A stretch of DNA of 14,731 bases from JBEBBU01 sp041158225 (lineage in GTDB: Bacteria; Pseudomonadota; Gammaproteobacteria; Methylococcales; Methylococcaceae). Below the pieces are notes generated by a model. The model was given only the letters and a program-made list of their open reading frames with translations, did no database searches and was not told where the DNA came from. The first letter of the stretch is position 1. Each line of letters begins with the position of its first letter. This document shows, piece by piece, positions 1 to 6,972 of the stretch. Location of the stretch: NCBI GenBank assembly GCA_041158225.1, contig JBEBBU010000161.1, positions 1 to 14,731 on the forward strand, written 5' to 3'. Position numbers and translations under genes: made by a program.

Positions 1-1
1 C

Positions 2-136
2 GCTGGTGCCATGCTGTTTGTCATTGTCGAAGACATCATTCCGGAAACGCATTCCCGTGGCAAGCTGAGACCTGCGACTTTTGCCCTGCTGCTGGGCTTT
101 ATCGTCATGATGATGCTGGAAAACCTGCTAGGCTGA
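2..136 (+). CDS. ZIP family metal transporter, C-terminal fragment
   Basis: An open frame runs in from the left edge and encodes the last 44 residues of a protein. It contains the segment FVIVEDIIPETHS, followed after a short basic loop by a hydrophobic helix rich in Leu, Phe and Met (GFIVMMMLENLLG). ZIP (ZupT-like) transporters end in this way: a helix carrying a glutamate/proline metal-site motif, a short loop, and a final membrane span. ZIP proteins bring zinc, iron or manganese into the cytoplasm. The start and most of the protein lie outside the window. The stop codon is only 7 bp before the UPF0016 gene, so the two are probably co-transcribed. Family assignment rests on this short tail only; the exact metal cannot be told. 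Confidence 0.7.
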   Translation, partial: AGAMLFVIVEDIIPETHSRGKLRPATFALLLGFIVMMMLENLLG

Positions 137-143
137 GAACGCC

Positions 144-809
144 ATGAGTTGTATTGACTGGCAGGCCCTGTCACATCTGGTAATGGCAGACGCAGTACTT
201 CCTGCGCTTCCGGATACTCATGACACTATTGCGGTACTGAGTACATTCGCACTGATTGCAGGCGCTGAAATCGGCGACAAGAGCCAACTGGTCTGCATGA
301 CCCTGACCGCCCGTCACCGCGGACACGGATGGGCGGTATTTGCAGGAAGCACGCTGGCTTTCTGGCTACTTAACGCGATTGCCGTGGTCGCAGGTTCATG
401 GGTGCTGGCATGGATACCGCATGATGTCCTCGCGATTGGCGTGATCCTGCTGTTTACCCTGTTCGGGGTACGATCTTTACTGGATGCCTCGGAGGAAGAA
501 CACGCCGACGCGATCCGACCCCGCAGTCACTCCGTATTCTTCAGCAGCTTTGCCCTGCTCTTTCTGGCAGAGCTTGGTGACAAGACCCAGCTTTCTGTAG
601 CAGCACTGAGTACAGAACTCAAGCCATGGATCGCCTGGACGGGAGCCAGCCTGGCGCTGACATTAACCACTGCCATGGCGGTGATTCTGGGCTTTCGCCT
701 GCTGAAGCACATCCCCCTGACCTGGATACACCGGGCCGGGGGCGTCCTGTTTCTTGGATTTGCAGCCTTCCTGCTGGTCAGGCTACTGGGTGAACATCAA
801 CTGCTGTGA
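144..809 (+). CDS. UPF0016/GDT1 (TMEM165-like) family membrane cation exporter
   Basis: The 221-residue protein has the hallmark of the UPF0016/GDT1 family: two copies of an E-x-G-D-K-S/T motif, AEIGDKSQL (acidic residue at 42) and AELGDKTQL (acidic residue at 143). Each copy lies in the first helix of a three-helix repeat, giving about six membrane spans and an acidic linker near residues 114-124. Bacterial members studied so far (MneA/Mnx type) export Mn2+, and eukaryotic members move Ca2+ or Mn2+ in exchange for protons; manganese export is therefore inferred here. The ATG at 144 is the upstream start. An ATG at 183 (residue 14) would remove a soluble N-terminal tail and is possible. The gene follows the ZIP fragment by 7 bp and converges on the helicase gene with a 12-bp gap. 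Confidence 0.88.
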   Translation: MSCIDWQALSHLVMADAVLPALPDTHDTIAVLSTFALIAGAEIGDKSQLVCMTLTARHRGHGWAVFAGSTLAFWLLNAIAVVAGSWVLAWIPHDVLAIGVILLFTLFGVRSLLDASEEEHADAIRPRSHSVFFSSFALLFLAELGDKTQLSVAALSTELKPWIAWTGASLALTLTTAMAVILGFRLLKHIPLTWIHRAGGVLFLGFAAFLLVRLLGEHQLL

Positions 810-821
810 GGCGTTGCCACA

Positions 822-2666
822 TCAGCCCTGATCCTTGTCACCACCTTGCATGGGTGTAACCCGGAGTGGCTTGTTACGCACCCAGATCCTCTTCAGCGTT
901 CTCAGCGTTTCCCTGCTGAGACCTGATGGCAGATCAATGGTGCCATAGGTATCGAACAGCCTGATCTGGCCAATCTGATGCCCGGGGATACCGCCTTCAT
1001 TGGCAATCGCCCCCACAATATCACGGGGAGTTGCACCATCCTGCTTGCCTACATCCAGACGATACTGCACGCTGCCCGCCTGAGGCCCCTTTGATACAGG
1101 CGAAAGTTCACGACGTCTGGGTTTGCCCTCATCGTCCCGTCTACTGCCACCTGAAGCACTGAACCCAGGCGCTCCAGATCTTGGCGGCCGCCTTTCCCTG
1201 AAGTCGCCATCCTGGCCTCGACTGCGCTCACGCTCCCTGCCCTGACCTTGCGGTGACTGTCCGGAACCGGCCGCATCACGAGGTCTTCTTGGTTTGTTCC
1301 CCGCAGACGGGCGATCGCCGCCGGACAGTGCCGCAAAAGCAGGATGGAAGTTCACAAAAGGACGGTCACGCTGCATGTGCCAGGCGGTAGCCGCCGCAAT
1401 ATCCAGCACACTCACCTCGAGTTCCTGAGCCAGCTTATTGACGGCTTCACGATAGACATCCAGCGATGTTTCTGTCTGCAGAATACTGGCTACGCGCTGC
1501 TGGAACACCTCAATACGCCTTGCGATGACTGCCGTACCCGTCGGCAGCGGCTTTTCATTGATGGGGCGACGTGTCGCTCTTTCAATGGCATGCAGCATAC
1601 GCCGCTCACGCGGGGTCACCAGCAGTAACGCCGTACCCTTCCTGCCAGCACGCCCGGTACGGCCAATGCGGTGAATATAGGCCTCGGTATCGTAGGGAAT
1701 ATCATAGTTGATGACATGGGTGATGCGCTCGACATCCAGGCCACGCGCTGCAACATCCGTAGCAATGGCAATATCCAGCGTTCCCTGCTTGAGCCTTTCG
1801 ATAGTACGCTCACGCATTGCCTGATTCATGTCACCGTTAAGTGGCGCTGCGGAATAACCTCGCGCCTCCAGCTTGTCAGCCAGTTCCGTGGTCGCGGTCT
1901 TGGTGCGGACAAAGATGATCATGGCGTCAAAATCTTCAATTTCCAGAAGCCCAGTTAGGGCATCCAGCTTGCTGCTCTCATTCACCAGCCAGTAGGACTG
2001 ATCAATGGCATCCACAGTCGCAGATTTCGCTTCAATCTTGACTTCAACCGGATTACGCAGATGCTTGCGGGTTACCTTGCGAATGGCATCAGGCATGGTT
2101 GCCGAGAAAAGTACGATCTGCCGCTGCTCAGGCGCCTGATCCAGCACCCATTCAACATCATCAATGAAACCCATCTTGAGCATTTCGTCAGCTTCATCCA
2201 GCACGATGGTCTGAATATTGTCCATGACAAGGCTGCCACGACGCAGGTGATCCATCACTCGCCCAGGAGTACCGACAATCACATGCGGACCACGCTTCAA
2301 CTGACGTAACTGCAAGGTCATGGATGCGCCACCATAAATGGAAAGCACATGAAAGTCGTCCAGATGTCTTGCATAACTTTTAAATGCTTCTGACACCTGA
2401 ATGGCGAGTTCACGCGTAGGTGCCAGTACCAGCACCTGGGGACAGGCGCGCTGCAGATCAAGACGCTGCAGGGCTGGCAGGGCAAAAGCAGCAGTCTTGC
2501 CGGTACCGGTCTGCGCCTGACCCAACACGTCCCTGCCCTCCAGCAGGGCTGGGATGCTTTGCGCCTGGATGGGAGATGGCGATTCATATCCAACCTCGCG
2601 CAGGGCACGAAGGAGGGGTTCAAGCAGATTCAGTTCTTCAAAACTCTGGATATCGGGGATGGACAT
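822..2666 (-). CDS. deaD: DEAD-box ATP-dependent RNA helicase, CsdA/DeaD type
   Basis: This is an RNA helicase that remodels structured RNA, in relatives during ribosome assembly and mRNA decay in the cold. Counting from the start chosen here (614 residues), the motifs run in order: Q motif near 29-36, Walker A AQTGTGKT 51-58, PTRELA 83-88, GTPGR 132-136, DEAD 157-160, SAT 188-190, TDVAARGLD 303-311 and HRIGRTGR 332-339. A basic, Gly/Arg/Ser-rich linker (about 450-530) precedes a DbpA-type RNA-binding domain (about 531-603). This architecture and length match CsdA/DeaD (E. coli about 629 residues) rather than the shorter RhlB, RhlE or SrmB. The frame stays open to an ATG at 2732, which would add 22 residues. 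The start at 2666 is preferred because family members begin a few residues before the F-x-x-L element. Confidence 0.93.
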   Translation of the reverse strand: MSIPDIQSFEELNLLEPLLRALREVGYESPSPIQAQSIPALLEGRDVLGQAQTGTGKTAAFALPALQRLDLQRACPQVLVLAPTRELAIQVSEAFKSYARHLDDFHVLSIYGGASMTLQLRQLKRGPHVIVGTPGRVMDHLRRGSLVMDNIQTIVLDEADEMLKMGFIDDVEWVLDQAPEQRQIVLFSATMPDAIRKVTRKHLRNPVEVKIEAKSATVDAIDQSYWLVNESSKLDALTGLLEIEDFDAMIIFVRTKTATTELADKLEARGYSAAPLNGDMNQAMRERTIERLKQGTLDIAIATDVAARGLDVERITHVINYDIPYDTEAYIHRIGRTGRAGRKGTALLLVTPRERRMLHAIERATRRPINEKPLPTGTAVIARRIEVFQQRVASILQTETSLDVYREAVNKLAQELEVSVLDIAAATAWHMQRDRPFVNFHPAFAALSGGDRPSAGNKPRRPRDAAGSGQSPQGQGRERERSRGQDGDFRERRPPRSGAPGFSASGGSRRDDEGKPRRRELSPVSKGPQAGSVQYRLDVGKQDGATPRDIVGAIANEGGIPGHQIGQIRLFDTYGTIDLPSGLSRETLRTLKRIWVRNKPLRVTPMQGGDKDQG

Positions 2667-2791
2667 GCGCCGGGATTTCTCATTGATTAACAGGCTAACG
2701 TCACAGTTTACCGCAAAACTGCCAATCCTCATAAAAAAAGCGTGACACGGACATCAAGTCACAAAACTTTCACCTTGCAGCGCATCAAGTC
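2667..2791. other. Spacer between the helicase start and the tRNA promoter
   Basis: This stretch would hold the helicase 5' leader and promoter on the minus strand. If translation starts at 2666, the leader may be long, as in cold-regulated deaD genes, but no convincing minus-strand -35/-10 pair could be picked out. A run of seven T residues is present on the minus strand next to the upstream ATG at 2732. No cold-box or riboswitch-like fold was identified by eye. Confidence 0.3.
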
Positions 2792-2819
2792 TTGACAGAC
2801 TTTCATCTCCCTGTATAAT
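2792..2819 (+). promoter_or_regulatory. Sigma-70 promoter for tRNA-Gly
   Basis: A perfect -35 box TTGACA (2792-2797) and a perfect -10 box TATAAT (2814-2819) are separated by 16 bp. Transcription would begin near 2826, leaving about a 10-nt leader before the mature tRNA-Gly at 2836. Consensus boxes at this distance are typical of strong stable-RNA promoters. No other gene on the plus strand is placed to use it. Confidence 0.85.
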
Positions 2820-2835
2820 GACACCTATAGATGAC

Positions 2836-2911
<76 letters not shown>

Positions 2912-2931
2912 TTTATAAGGAAAACATAAAG

Positions 2932-2953
2932 CCGCGTCCGACGCGGTTTTTTT
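2932..2953 (+). terminator. Terminator-like hairpin between the two tRNA genes
   Basis: CCGCG (2932-2936) pairs with CGCGG (2942-2946) around the loop TCCGA, whose TC and GA ends could extend the stem to seven pairs around a single base. It is followed directly by seven T residues (2947-2953). This is a textbook intrinsic terminator, 20 nt after tRNA-Gly. It lies upstream of tRNA-Cys, so it may end the tRNA-Gly transcript or let only part of it read through. Confidence 0.8.
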
Positions 2954-2954
2954 G

Positions 2955-2977
2955 TATCGGGAGTCACCAACCCGATA
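2955..2977 (+). other. Perfect 7-bp stem-loop just upstream of tRNA-Cys
   Basis: TATCGGG (2955-2961) and CCCGATA (2971-2977) form a perfect 7-bp inverted repeat around the 9-nt loop AGTCACCAA. It begins 1 nt after the terminator's T-tract and ends 2 nt before tRNA-Cys. There is no T-tract behind it, so it is not a terminator. It could be an RNA-processing or anti-termination structure, or an operator; the sequence does not say which. Confidence 0.5.
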
Positions 2978-2979
2978 AC

Positions 2980-3053
2980 GGCTGAGTGGCAGAATGGTCA
3001 TGCAGCGGATTGCAAATCCGTCAATGGGGGTTCGATTCCCTTCTCAGCCTCCA
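2980..3053 (+). tRNA. tRNA-Cys (anticodon GCA)
   Basis: A 74-nt cloverleaf. The acceptor GGCTGAG (2980-2986) pairs with CTCAGCC (3043-3049), then discriminator T and encoded CCA (3051-3053). The anticodon stem GCGGA/TCCGT encloses TTGCAAA, with anticodon GCA at 3012-3014. The segment AGCGGATTGCAAATCCGT is characteristic of bacterial tRNA-Cys. The T-stem GGGGG/CCCTT has two G-T pairs. No separate promoter fits in the 26 nt between the upstream T-tract and the gene, so it probably depends on read-through from tRNA-Gly. Its last 10 nt overlap the 3' end of the convergent antiporter gene. Confidence 0.96.
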
Positions 3054-4636
3054 CCCAACATCTTTCCTCCCTCCTTTGCACTGAATCCATCCCGGGCCGA
3101 CCGTAGCATTCTGGCAGCAAGCTGCTCGCCCGCCTCAGTCAATGGATGAAACAGCACATCTGCGCCCACGGCCCTGAGTGCAGCATCATCCCTCGCACCA
3201 AAGCTGGTAGTACCAATAAGACCGCTGAAACCGTTCTGGCGCAACATGCCTATGGCTGTCAGTCGGGTCTGGAACTCCGGCATGGTGAACAGTATCCCGC
3301 GCAGATGGCGCGTTCTCAGCGTTTCCCACAAATTGAAATCCTCGGCATCACCATAGAATATACGCAACCCCTTTAGGCGCTGCGCTTCAACCCGAGCCGG
3401 ATCAGCGTCCAGCCCGACCACGCGAAATCCCTCCTTTTCAAGAACATCGTATGCAGCGCGTCCGGTTCTTCCCATGCCAAAAACCAGCCACTGCGCACTA
3501 CCCACCGTGGTAGGAATACGGTCAGGATGCTTGCTACGCCGCTCCCAGCGCAACAGCCATGGCTCCAGCCGGATAAACAGGCGGTGAGAGTAACGGTTGA
3601 AAGGCGCGGCAATGGCCAGCGAGAGCGCAACAGCGGCTCCCATGATAATGGTCCACTGATCTGACAGCCAGCCGGCCTTAGCCATGACCTGGGTTGTGAT
3701 CAGGGCAAACTCGCTATAGGTGCATAAAGCCAGCGATGTAATGAAAGCCGTACGCGCCCTTAAACGCAACAGGATAAACAGGAAGAAAAACAGCATTCCC
3801 TGTAGGGGAAGCAACGCCGTCAGACTGAGCGCATCCAACCACTGGGTCGCATCCGGAACACCCGTGATACCAATCTCGAGAAAAAATGCTACCAGAAAGA
3901 GTTCCTTGATACCCCAGAGCCGTTCGGCCATTTCCTTGGCATTAGCATGCCCCGCAAGCAGGGCTCCAAGCCATAGAGCCGCAAGATCAGGAGCAACCCC
4001 CATGGTCTGTGCAATCACGCTGCTGCCCAGTGCCAGCGACAGTCCCATCATGAGACGCAATTCAGGACTGCTGCTCCAGGCCAGCAGAGCAGACGCTATA
4101 GGCCTCAGGAGCGGAAATGCCAGCAACAGCAGGGCCCACGGCGTTGGCGAACCACCTCCTGCGGCTGCAAGCAGGGCCACCGCCACGATATCCTGGTAAA
4201 TCAGGACACCCAGCGCAATACGCCCATGCAGACTGGAAAGCTCAGCGTTATCCTCAAGAATCTTGACTGCCAGCACGGTACTGGAAAACGCGAGACTGAT
4301 ACCGACAAGCAGTCCGCTATCCCAGCGTCCACCCGTCAGCAGAAATGTCCCGGCTGCAACGGCGACCACAGACAGCATATGCAGCGTACCTGCCCCCAGA
4401 ATATCCCAGCGCGCCAGGGTTTTAAGTTCAAGCTTGAGCCCTACAGTAAAGAGCAGCAGCTGGATCCCGAAATCAGCGGCAACATCCAGCCCCTCTCCTC
4501 CCTTGACCTCAAGCCCACAAAGCGCATAACCGGCCACAAGATAACCCACCAGAGGCGGGAGACGCATGGCACTGGCAAGCAGGCCCAGCACATAGGCCAC
4601 CCCTACCAGCAGAAACTGGTTCATACCTTCCATCAT
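3044..4636 (-). CDS. Kef/YbaL-like monovalent cation:proton antiporter (CPA2) with TrkA-N domain
   Basis: The 530-residue inner-membrane protein has two parts. Residues about 7-350 form a 10-13-span CPA2 transporter domain, with the early glycine-rich helix PPLVGYLVAGYAL and a buried YQD motif (Asp149), a position characteristic of KefB/KefC-type antiporters. Residues about 382-500 are a TrkA-N (RCK) nucleotide-binding domain with the Gly-rich loop GMGRTGRAAYDVL (387-399) and the strand-2 acid in VVGLDAD. Relatives exchange K+ or Na+ for H+ under nucleotide or glutathione control; YbaL is the nearest recognisable type. No TrkA-C domain is obvious. ATGs at codons 1, 2 and 5 are possible; a GGAAGG lies too close to the fifth to settle the choice. 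It starts 12 nt after metA and is the last gene of the operon. Its stop lies inside the opposite-strand tRNA-Cys. Confidence 0.88.
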   Translation of the reverse strand: MMEGMNQFLLVGVAYVLGLLASAMRLPPLVGYLVAGYALCGLEVKGGEGLDVAADFGIQLLLFTVGLKLELKTLARWDILGAGTLHMLSVVAVAAGTFLLTGGRWDSGLLVGISLAFSSTVLAVKILEDNAELSSLHGRIALGVLIYQDIVAVALLAAAGGGSPTPWALLLLAFPLLRPIASALLAWSSSPELRLMMGLSLALGSSVIAQTMGVAPDLAALWLGALLAGHANAKEMAERLWGIKELFLVAFFLEIGITGVPDATQWLDALSLTALLPLQGMLFFFLFILLRLRARTAFITSLALCTYSEFALITTQVMAKAGWLSDQWTIIMGAAVALSLAIAAPFNRYSHRLFIRLEPWLLRWERRSKHPDRIPTTVGSAQWLVFGMGRTGRAAYDVLEKEGFRVVGLDADPARVEAQRLKGLRIFYGDAEDFNLWETLRTRHLRGILFTMPEFQTRLTAIGMLRQNGFSGLIGTTSFGARDDAALRAVGADVLFHPLTEAGEQLAARMLRSARDGFSAKEGGKMLGGG

Positions 4637-4648
4637 CAGTTAGGCTTA

Positions 4649-5713
4649 TCAGAGATTGAGTGGGTTATCCGGGTTGATATGATCCATAAATGGCTTGCGA
4701 CGATCCTGATCAGTCACCTGATAAATACCGCCCAGCCAGTTATTGAATACAGCCTTGGCAGTATCGCGCCAGGTATTGTCAAGCAGGGGCATGACACTCG
4801 TCTCGGGGAAGTCTGGAAGATTCAGACCGGATTTGGCTGCCCGCCGCACCAGACGCTCATATTCGCTGAGAACACTTCCCACCTCATGGGCAAAGTAATG
4901 TTCAGGAAATGGCGGATAATCAGGGCGCTCTCCCAGATAGTAGCGCATGATTTCACGCTTGTACTCCTTGAGCAGGCTCACCGTGTCATATTCAGGGTGC
5001 CCCTGCATGAACACCACACGGAAACCGTCAGCGCTGACCGCCAGATGCACGCCTGCTTCTTCACTATGCACCAGCACTTTCAGACCGGATGACAGCATAT
5101 CCTCTCGAAATATTTCATTGTAACGGGAGTGCGGCACATCAAAGCGGGTATTGATATTTGCCACCAGTGGATGGCGTGGATCCATGACACGATGCGGATA
5201 GACCCCCCAGCGCTTGCGGCCAAGATGGGTCCTTTCCACACCATGGACATACTGGAACAGCGCATGCGTTGCCAGACAGGAACACAGAATGGAACTGACA
5301 TGATGCTGGGCCCAGTCAAAAACTTCCGTAAGCTCTGACCAGAAAGGCTCCTGCTGTAGATGAGGCTGAGAAACATTGGCGCCGCTGATGATAAGCCCGT
5401 CCAGACCGTCCTGCCTGATCTGTTCAAATGTTTCATAGTAACGCTCGACATGCCGCCTGGCTTCATGCCCCCGCTCCAGACCGGCCAACGTAAATGGATG
5501 GACATGAAACTGGACGATGGGATTGGCCGCCCCTACCAGACGGAAAAACTGACGCTCGGTAGCTTCAAGGGCGGCATCCGGCATCATGTTCAGCAGGCCG
5601 ATATGCATTTCCCTTATATCCTGCTGGCAGGCTTTTTCTGCTGTCAGGATTTCCTGCCCCTCTTCACGAAGTCGCTGAAAAGCAGGTAAATCAGTATGCG
5701 TGATCAATGGCAT
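4649..5713 (-). CDS. metA: Homoserine O-acyltransferase, MetA type
   Basis: MetA activates homoserine by acylation (succinyl-CoA or acetyl-CoA donor) in the first committed step of methionine synthesis. Family marks are seen throughout: MHIGLLNMMPDAALEATERQFFRL near the N terminus, the catalytic cysteine in SSILCSCLATHAL (Cys146 by alignment with E. coli Cys142), PHSRYNEI (194-201), and the catalytic His239 and Glu241 in QGHPEYD. At 354 residues it is about 45 longer than E. coli MetA (309), mainly in the C-terminal half. At the site that separates acetyl users (Glu) from succinyl users (Gly111 in E. coli), this protein has Ser115, so the donor is left open. An AGAGG lies 9 nt before the ATG. 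It follows the P-loop gene by 14 nt and precedes the antiporter by 12. Confidence 0.93.
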   Translation of the reverse strand: MPLITHTDLPAFQRLREEGQEILTAEKACQQDIREMHIGLLNMMPDAALEATERQFFRLVGAANPIVQFHVHPFTLAGLERGHEARRHVERYYETFEQIRQDGLDGLIISGANVSQPHLQQEPFWSELTEVFDWAQHHVSSILCSCLATHALFQYVHGVERTHLGRKRWGVYPHRVMDPRHPLVANINTRFDVPHSRYNEIFREDMLSSGLKVLVHSEEAGVHLAVSADGFRVVFMQGHPEYDTVSLLKEYKREIMRYYLGERPDYPPFPEHYFAHEVGSVLSEYERLVRRAAKSGLNLPDFPETSVMPLLDNTWRDTAKAVFNNWLGGIYQVTDQDRRKPFMDHINPDNPLNL

Positions 5714-5727
5714 GACGGGTTGCCTCT

Positions 5728-6567
5728 TTACGAATCAAGCGCTTTGGCGATCATGGCGATGAAATCGTCCTGGTTTTTGACCTGCATGGCATCTTCAGCG
5801 CTGACGGTATAGCCATAGCGATCTGCAATAGACTGGTATCTGGGCAGCCTGGACCTGAACAGATAGGGAAACACCCAGCTTACAAACGCATCTGGAGGTA
5901 TGCTCTCAACATCTTCATAGCCATGCTCCTGCATGAATACCGGCAGATGCTCATCCAGAAAGGCCTCTCGGTAATACAGCGGCTTGGGATGATTTCTGGC
6001 ACGTTCGATCAGGGTAAGCTGCTGCTGTTCAGATGCACGGATATAGACAATCAGTGAACTTGCAGCCAGCACTTCCAGCGTGTCGTCATCGTCCAGTTCG
6101 CAGACACTGCCACCGGCATCATTGATAAAATGCTGGTAGCCATAGATGCTGCGGATCTTGGACATGAAATGCGGCACATCTCTCATGGCCGCAATTTCTG
6201 CCTGGCGATGCAGCGACTGGCGCCGTTTGAACTCCGTCAGATCCAGCCCACCCATAGCCGCCGATCCAAGCTTGCCAAGAAAAGAAGAAATAGGGGACAG
6301 ATTATGGATACTGACATTACTGCATATGTAGATTGAATCTGAAAGCAGCAGTTCCCTCAGGAAGGGAACCTCCATGGCCCTTGACTTGATATTGTCGAGA
6401 ATAGGCTCTTCAAGGTATTTGGTACCGATCCGGTAGTCCCCCGAATAATGAAACCACTCACTGGATGGCAGACAGGACGCCAGAGTGGTCTTACCGACCC
6501 CGGACATGCCCAGCAGGGTTATACGTTTGGACTCCCAGTCCAGAAACTGTGTAGATGACATGCGCAT
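5728..6567 (-). CDS. P-loop NTPase of unknown function, linked to metA
   Basis: A 279-residue soluble protein. The clear signature is an N-terminal Walker A loop, GMSGVGKTT (20-28), placed after a short strand (RITLLG) as in small kinases and ATPases. A candidate Walker B or active-site strand is HFINDAGGSVCELDDDD (about 146-162). A further strand, LIVYIRA (172-178), leads to a Gln/Arg-rich helix. The pattern resembles nucleoside- or shikimate-kinase-like folds, but I do not recognise the family and give no substrate. There is no membrane segment or signal peptide. An alternative ATG lies two codons downstream. It sits 9 nt after the globin gene and 14 nt before metA, so its expression is tied to sulfur/methionine genes; a role in that pathway is only an inference from position. 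Confidence 0.75.
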   Translation of the reverse strand: MRMSSTQFLDWESKRITLLGMSGVGKTTLASCLPSSEWFHYSGDYRIGTKYLEEPILDNIKSRAMEVPFLRELLLSDSIYICSNVSIHNLSPISSFLGKLGSAAMGGLDLTEFKRRQSLHRQAEIAAMRDVPHFMSKIRSIYGYQHFINDAGGSVCELDDDDTLEVLAASSLIVYIRASEQQQLTLIERARNHPKPLYYREAFLDEHLPVFMQEHGYEDVESIPPDAFVSWVFPYLFRSRLPRYQSIADRYGYTVSAEDAMQVKNQDDFIAMIAKALDS

Positions 6568-6576
6568 GAGCGTAAC

Positions 6577-6972
6577 CTAGGCAGCAGATGTGGGTTCAGG
6601 TTGATTGATCATATGAGTAGCCGTATTGGCCAGCGCTTCCGTCAGTGAACGCCTGAAAGCATCCGGCATGGAAACTTCATCCAGCGCCAGCTGCATGCAC
6701 AGCATCCATTCATCTCTGGCAGCGCGGTCAATGGCAAAGGGAAAATGCCTGGCCCGCAACCGTGGATGCCCATACTGCTCGATAAAAAGATTCGGGCCTC
6801 CCAGCCAGCCCGAAAGAAACATGAACAGTTTCTGGTTGGCTGGTGACAGATCAGCGCCATGCAGCGCACGTACGCGCGCGGCTTCGGGCAGGGTATCCAT
6901 ATGATGGTAAAAACGGTCGACCAGATGATGCAGGGCCTCGGCACCACCTAACTGGTCATAAGGCGTCATCAT
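6577..6972 (-). CDS. Group II truncated haemoglobin (trHbO-like)
   Basis: A 131-residue haem protein of the 2-on-2 globin family, which binds O2 and other small diatomics in the cytoplasm. Group II marks are present: FLSGWLGGPNLFIEQYGHP (52-70), then RLRARH with the proximal haem ligand His76 (F8), Tyr22 at B10, His38 at CD1 and Trp89 at G8, the tryptophan typical of groups II and III. The residue numbers come from alignment by eye with mycobacterial trHbO. The start ATG (6970-6972) overlaps the cysZ stop in a TGATG arrangement; a second ATG follows at once. The stop is 9 nt before the P-loop gene. Oxygen or NO/peroxide chemistry are known activities of the family; the actual role here is not shown. 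Confidence 0.92.
   Translation of the reverse strand: MMTPYDQLGGAEALHHLVDRFYHHMDTLPEAARVRALHGADLSPANQKLFMFLSGWLGGPNLFIEQYGHPRLRARHFPFAIDRAARDEWMLCMQLALDEVSMPDAFRRSLTEALANTATHMINQPEPTSAA

Noticed and set aside
2974..2979. GATAAC as a -10 box for tRNA-Cys
   Set aside because: It abuts the first base of the mature tRNA, so no transcription start could lie upstream of the gene.
4226..5092. 288-codon open frame on the plus strand opposite the antiporter and metA genes
   Set aside because: It lies wholly antisense to two well-supported genes, spans their junction, is rich in Gln/His/Pro as expected of a shadow frame, and resembles no family.
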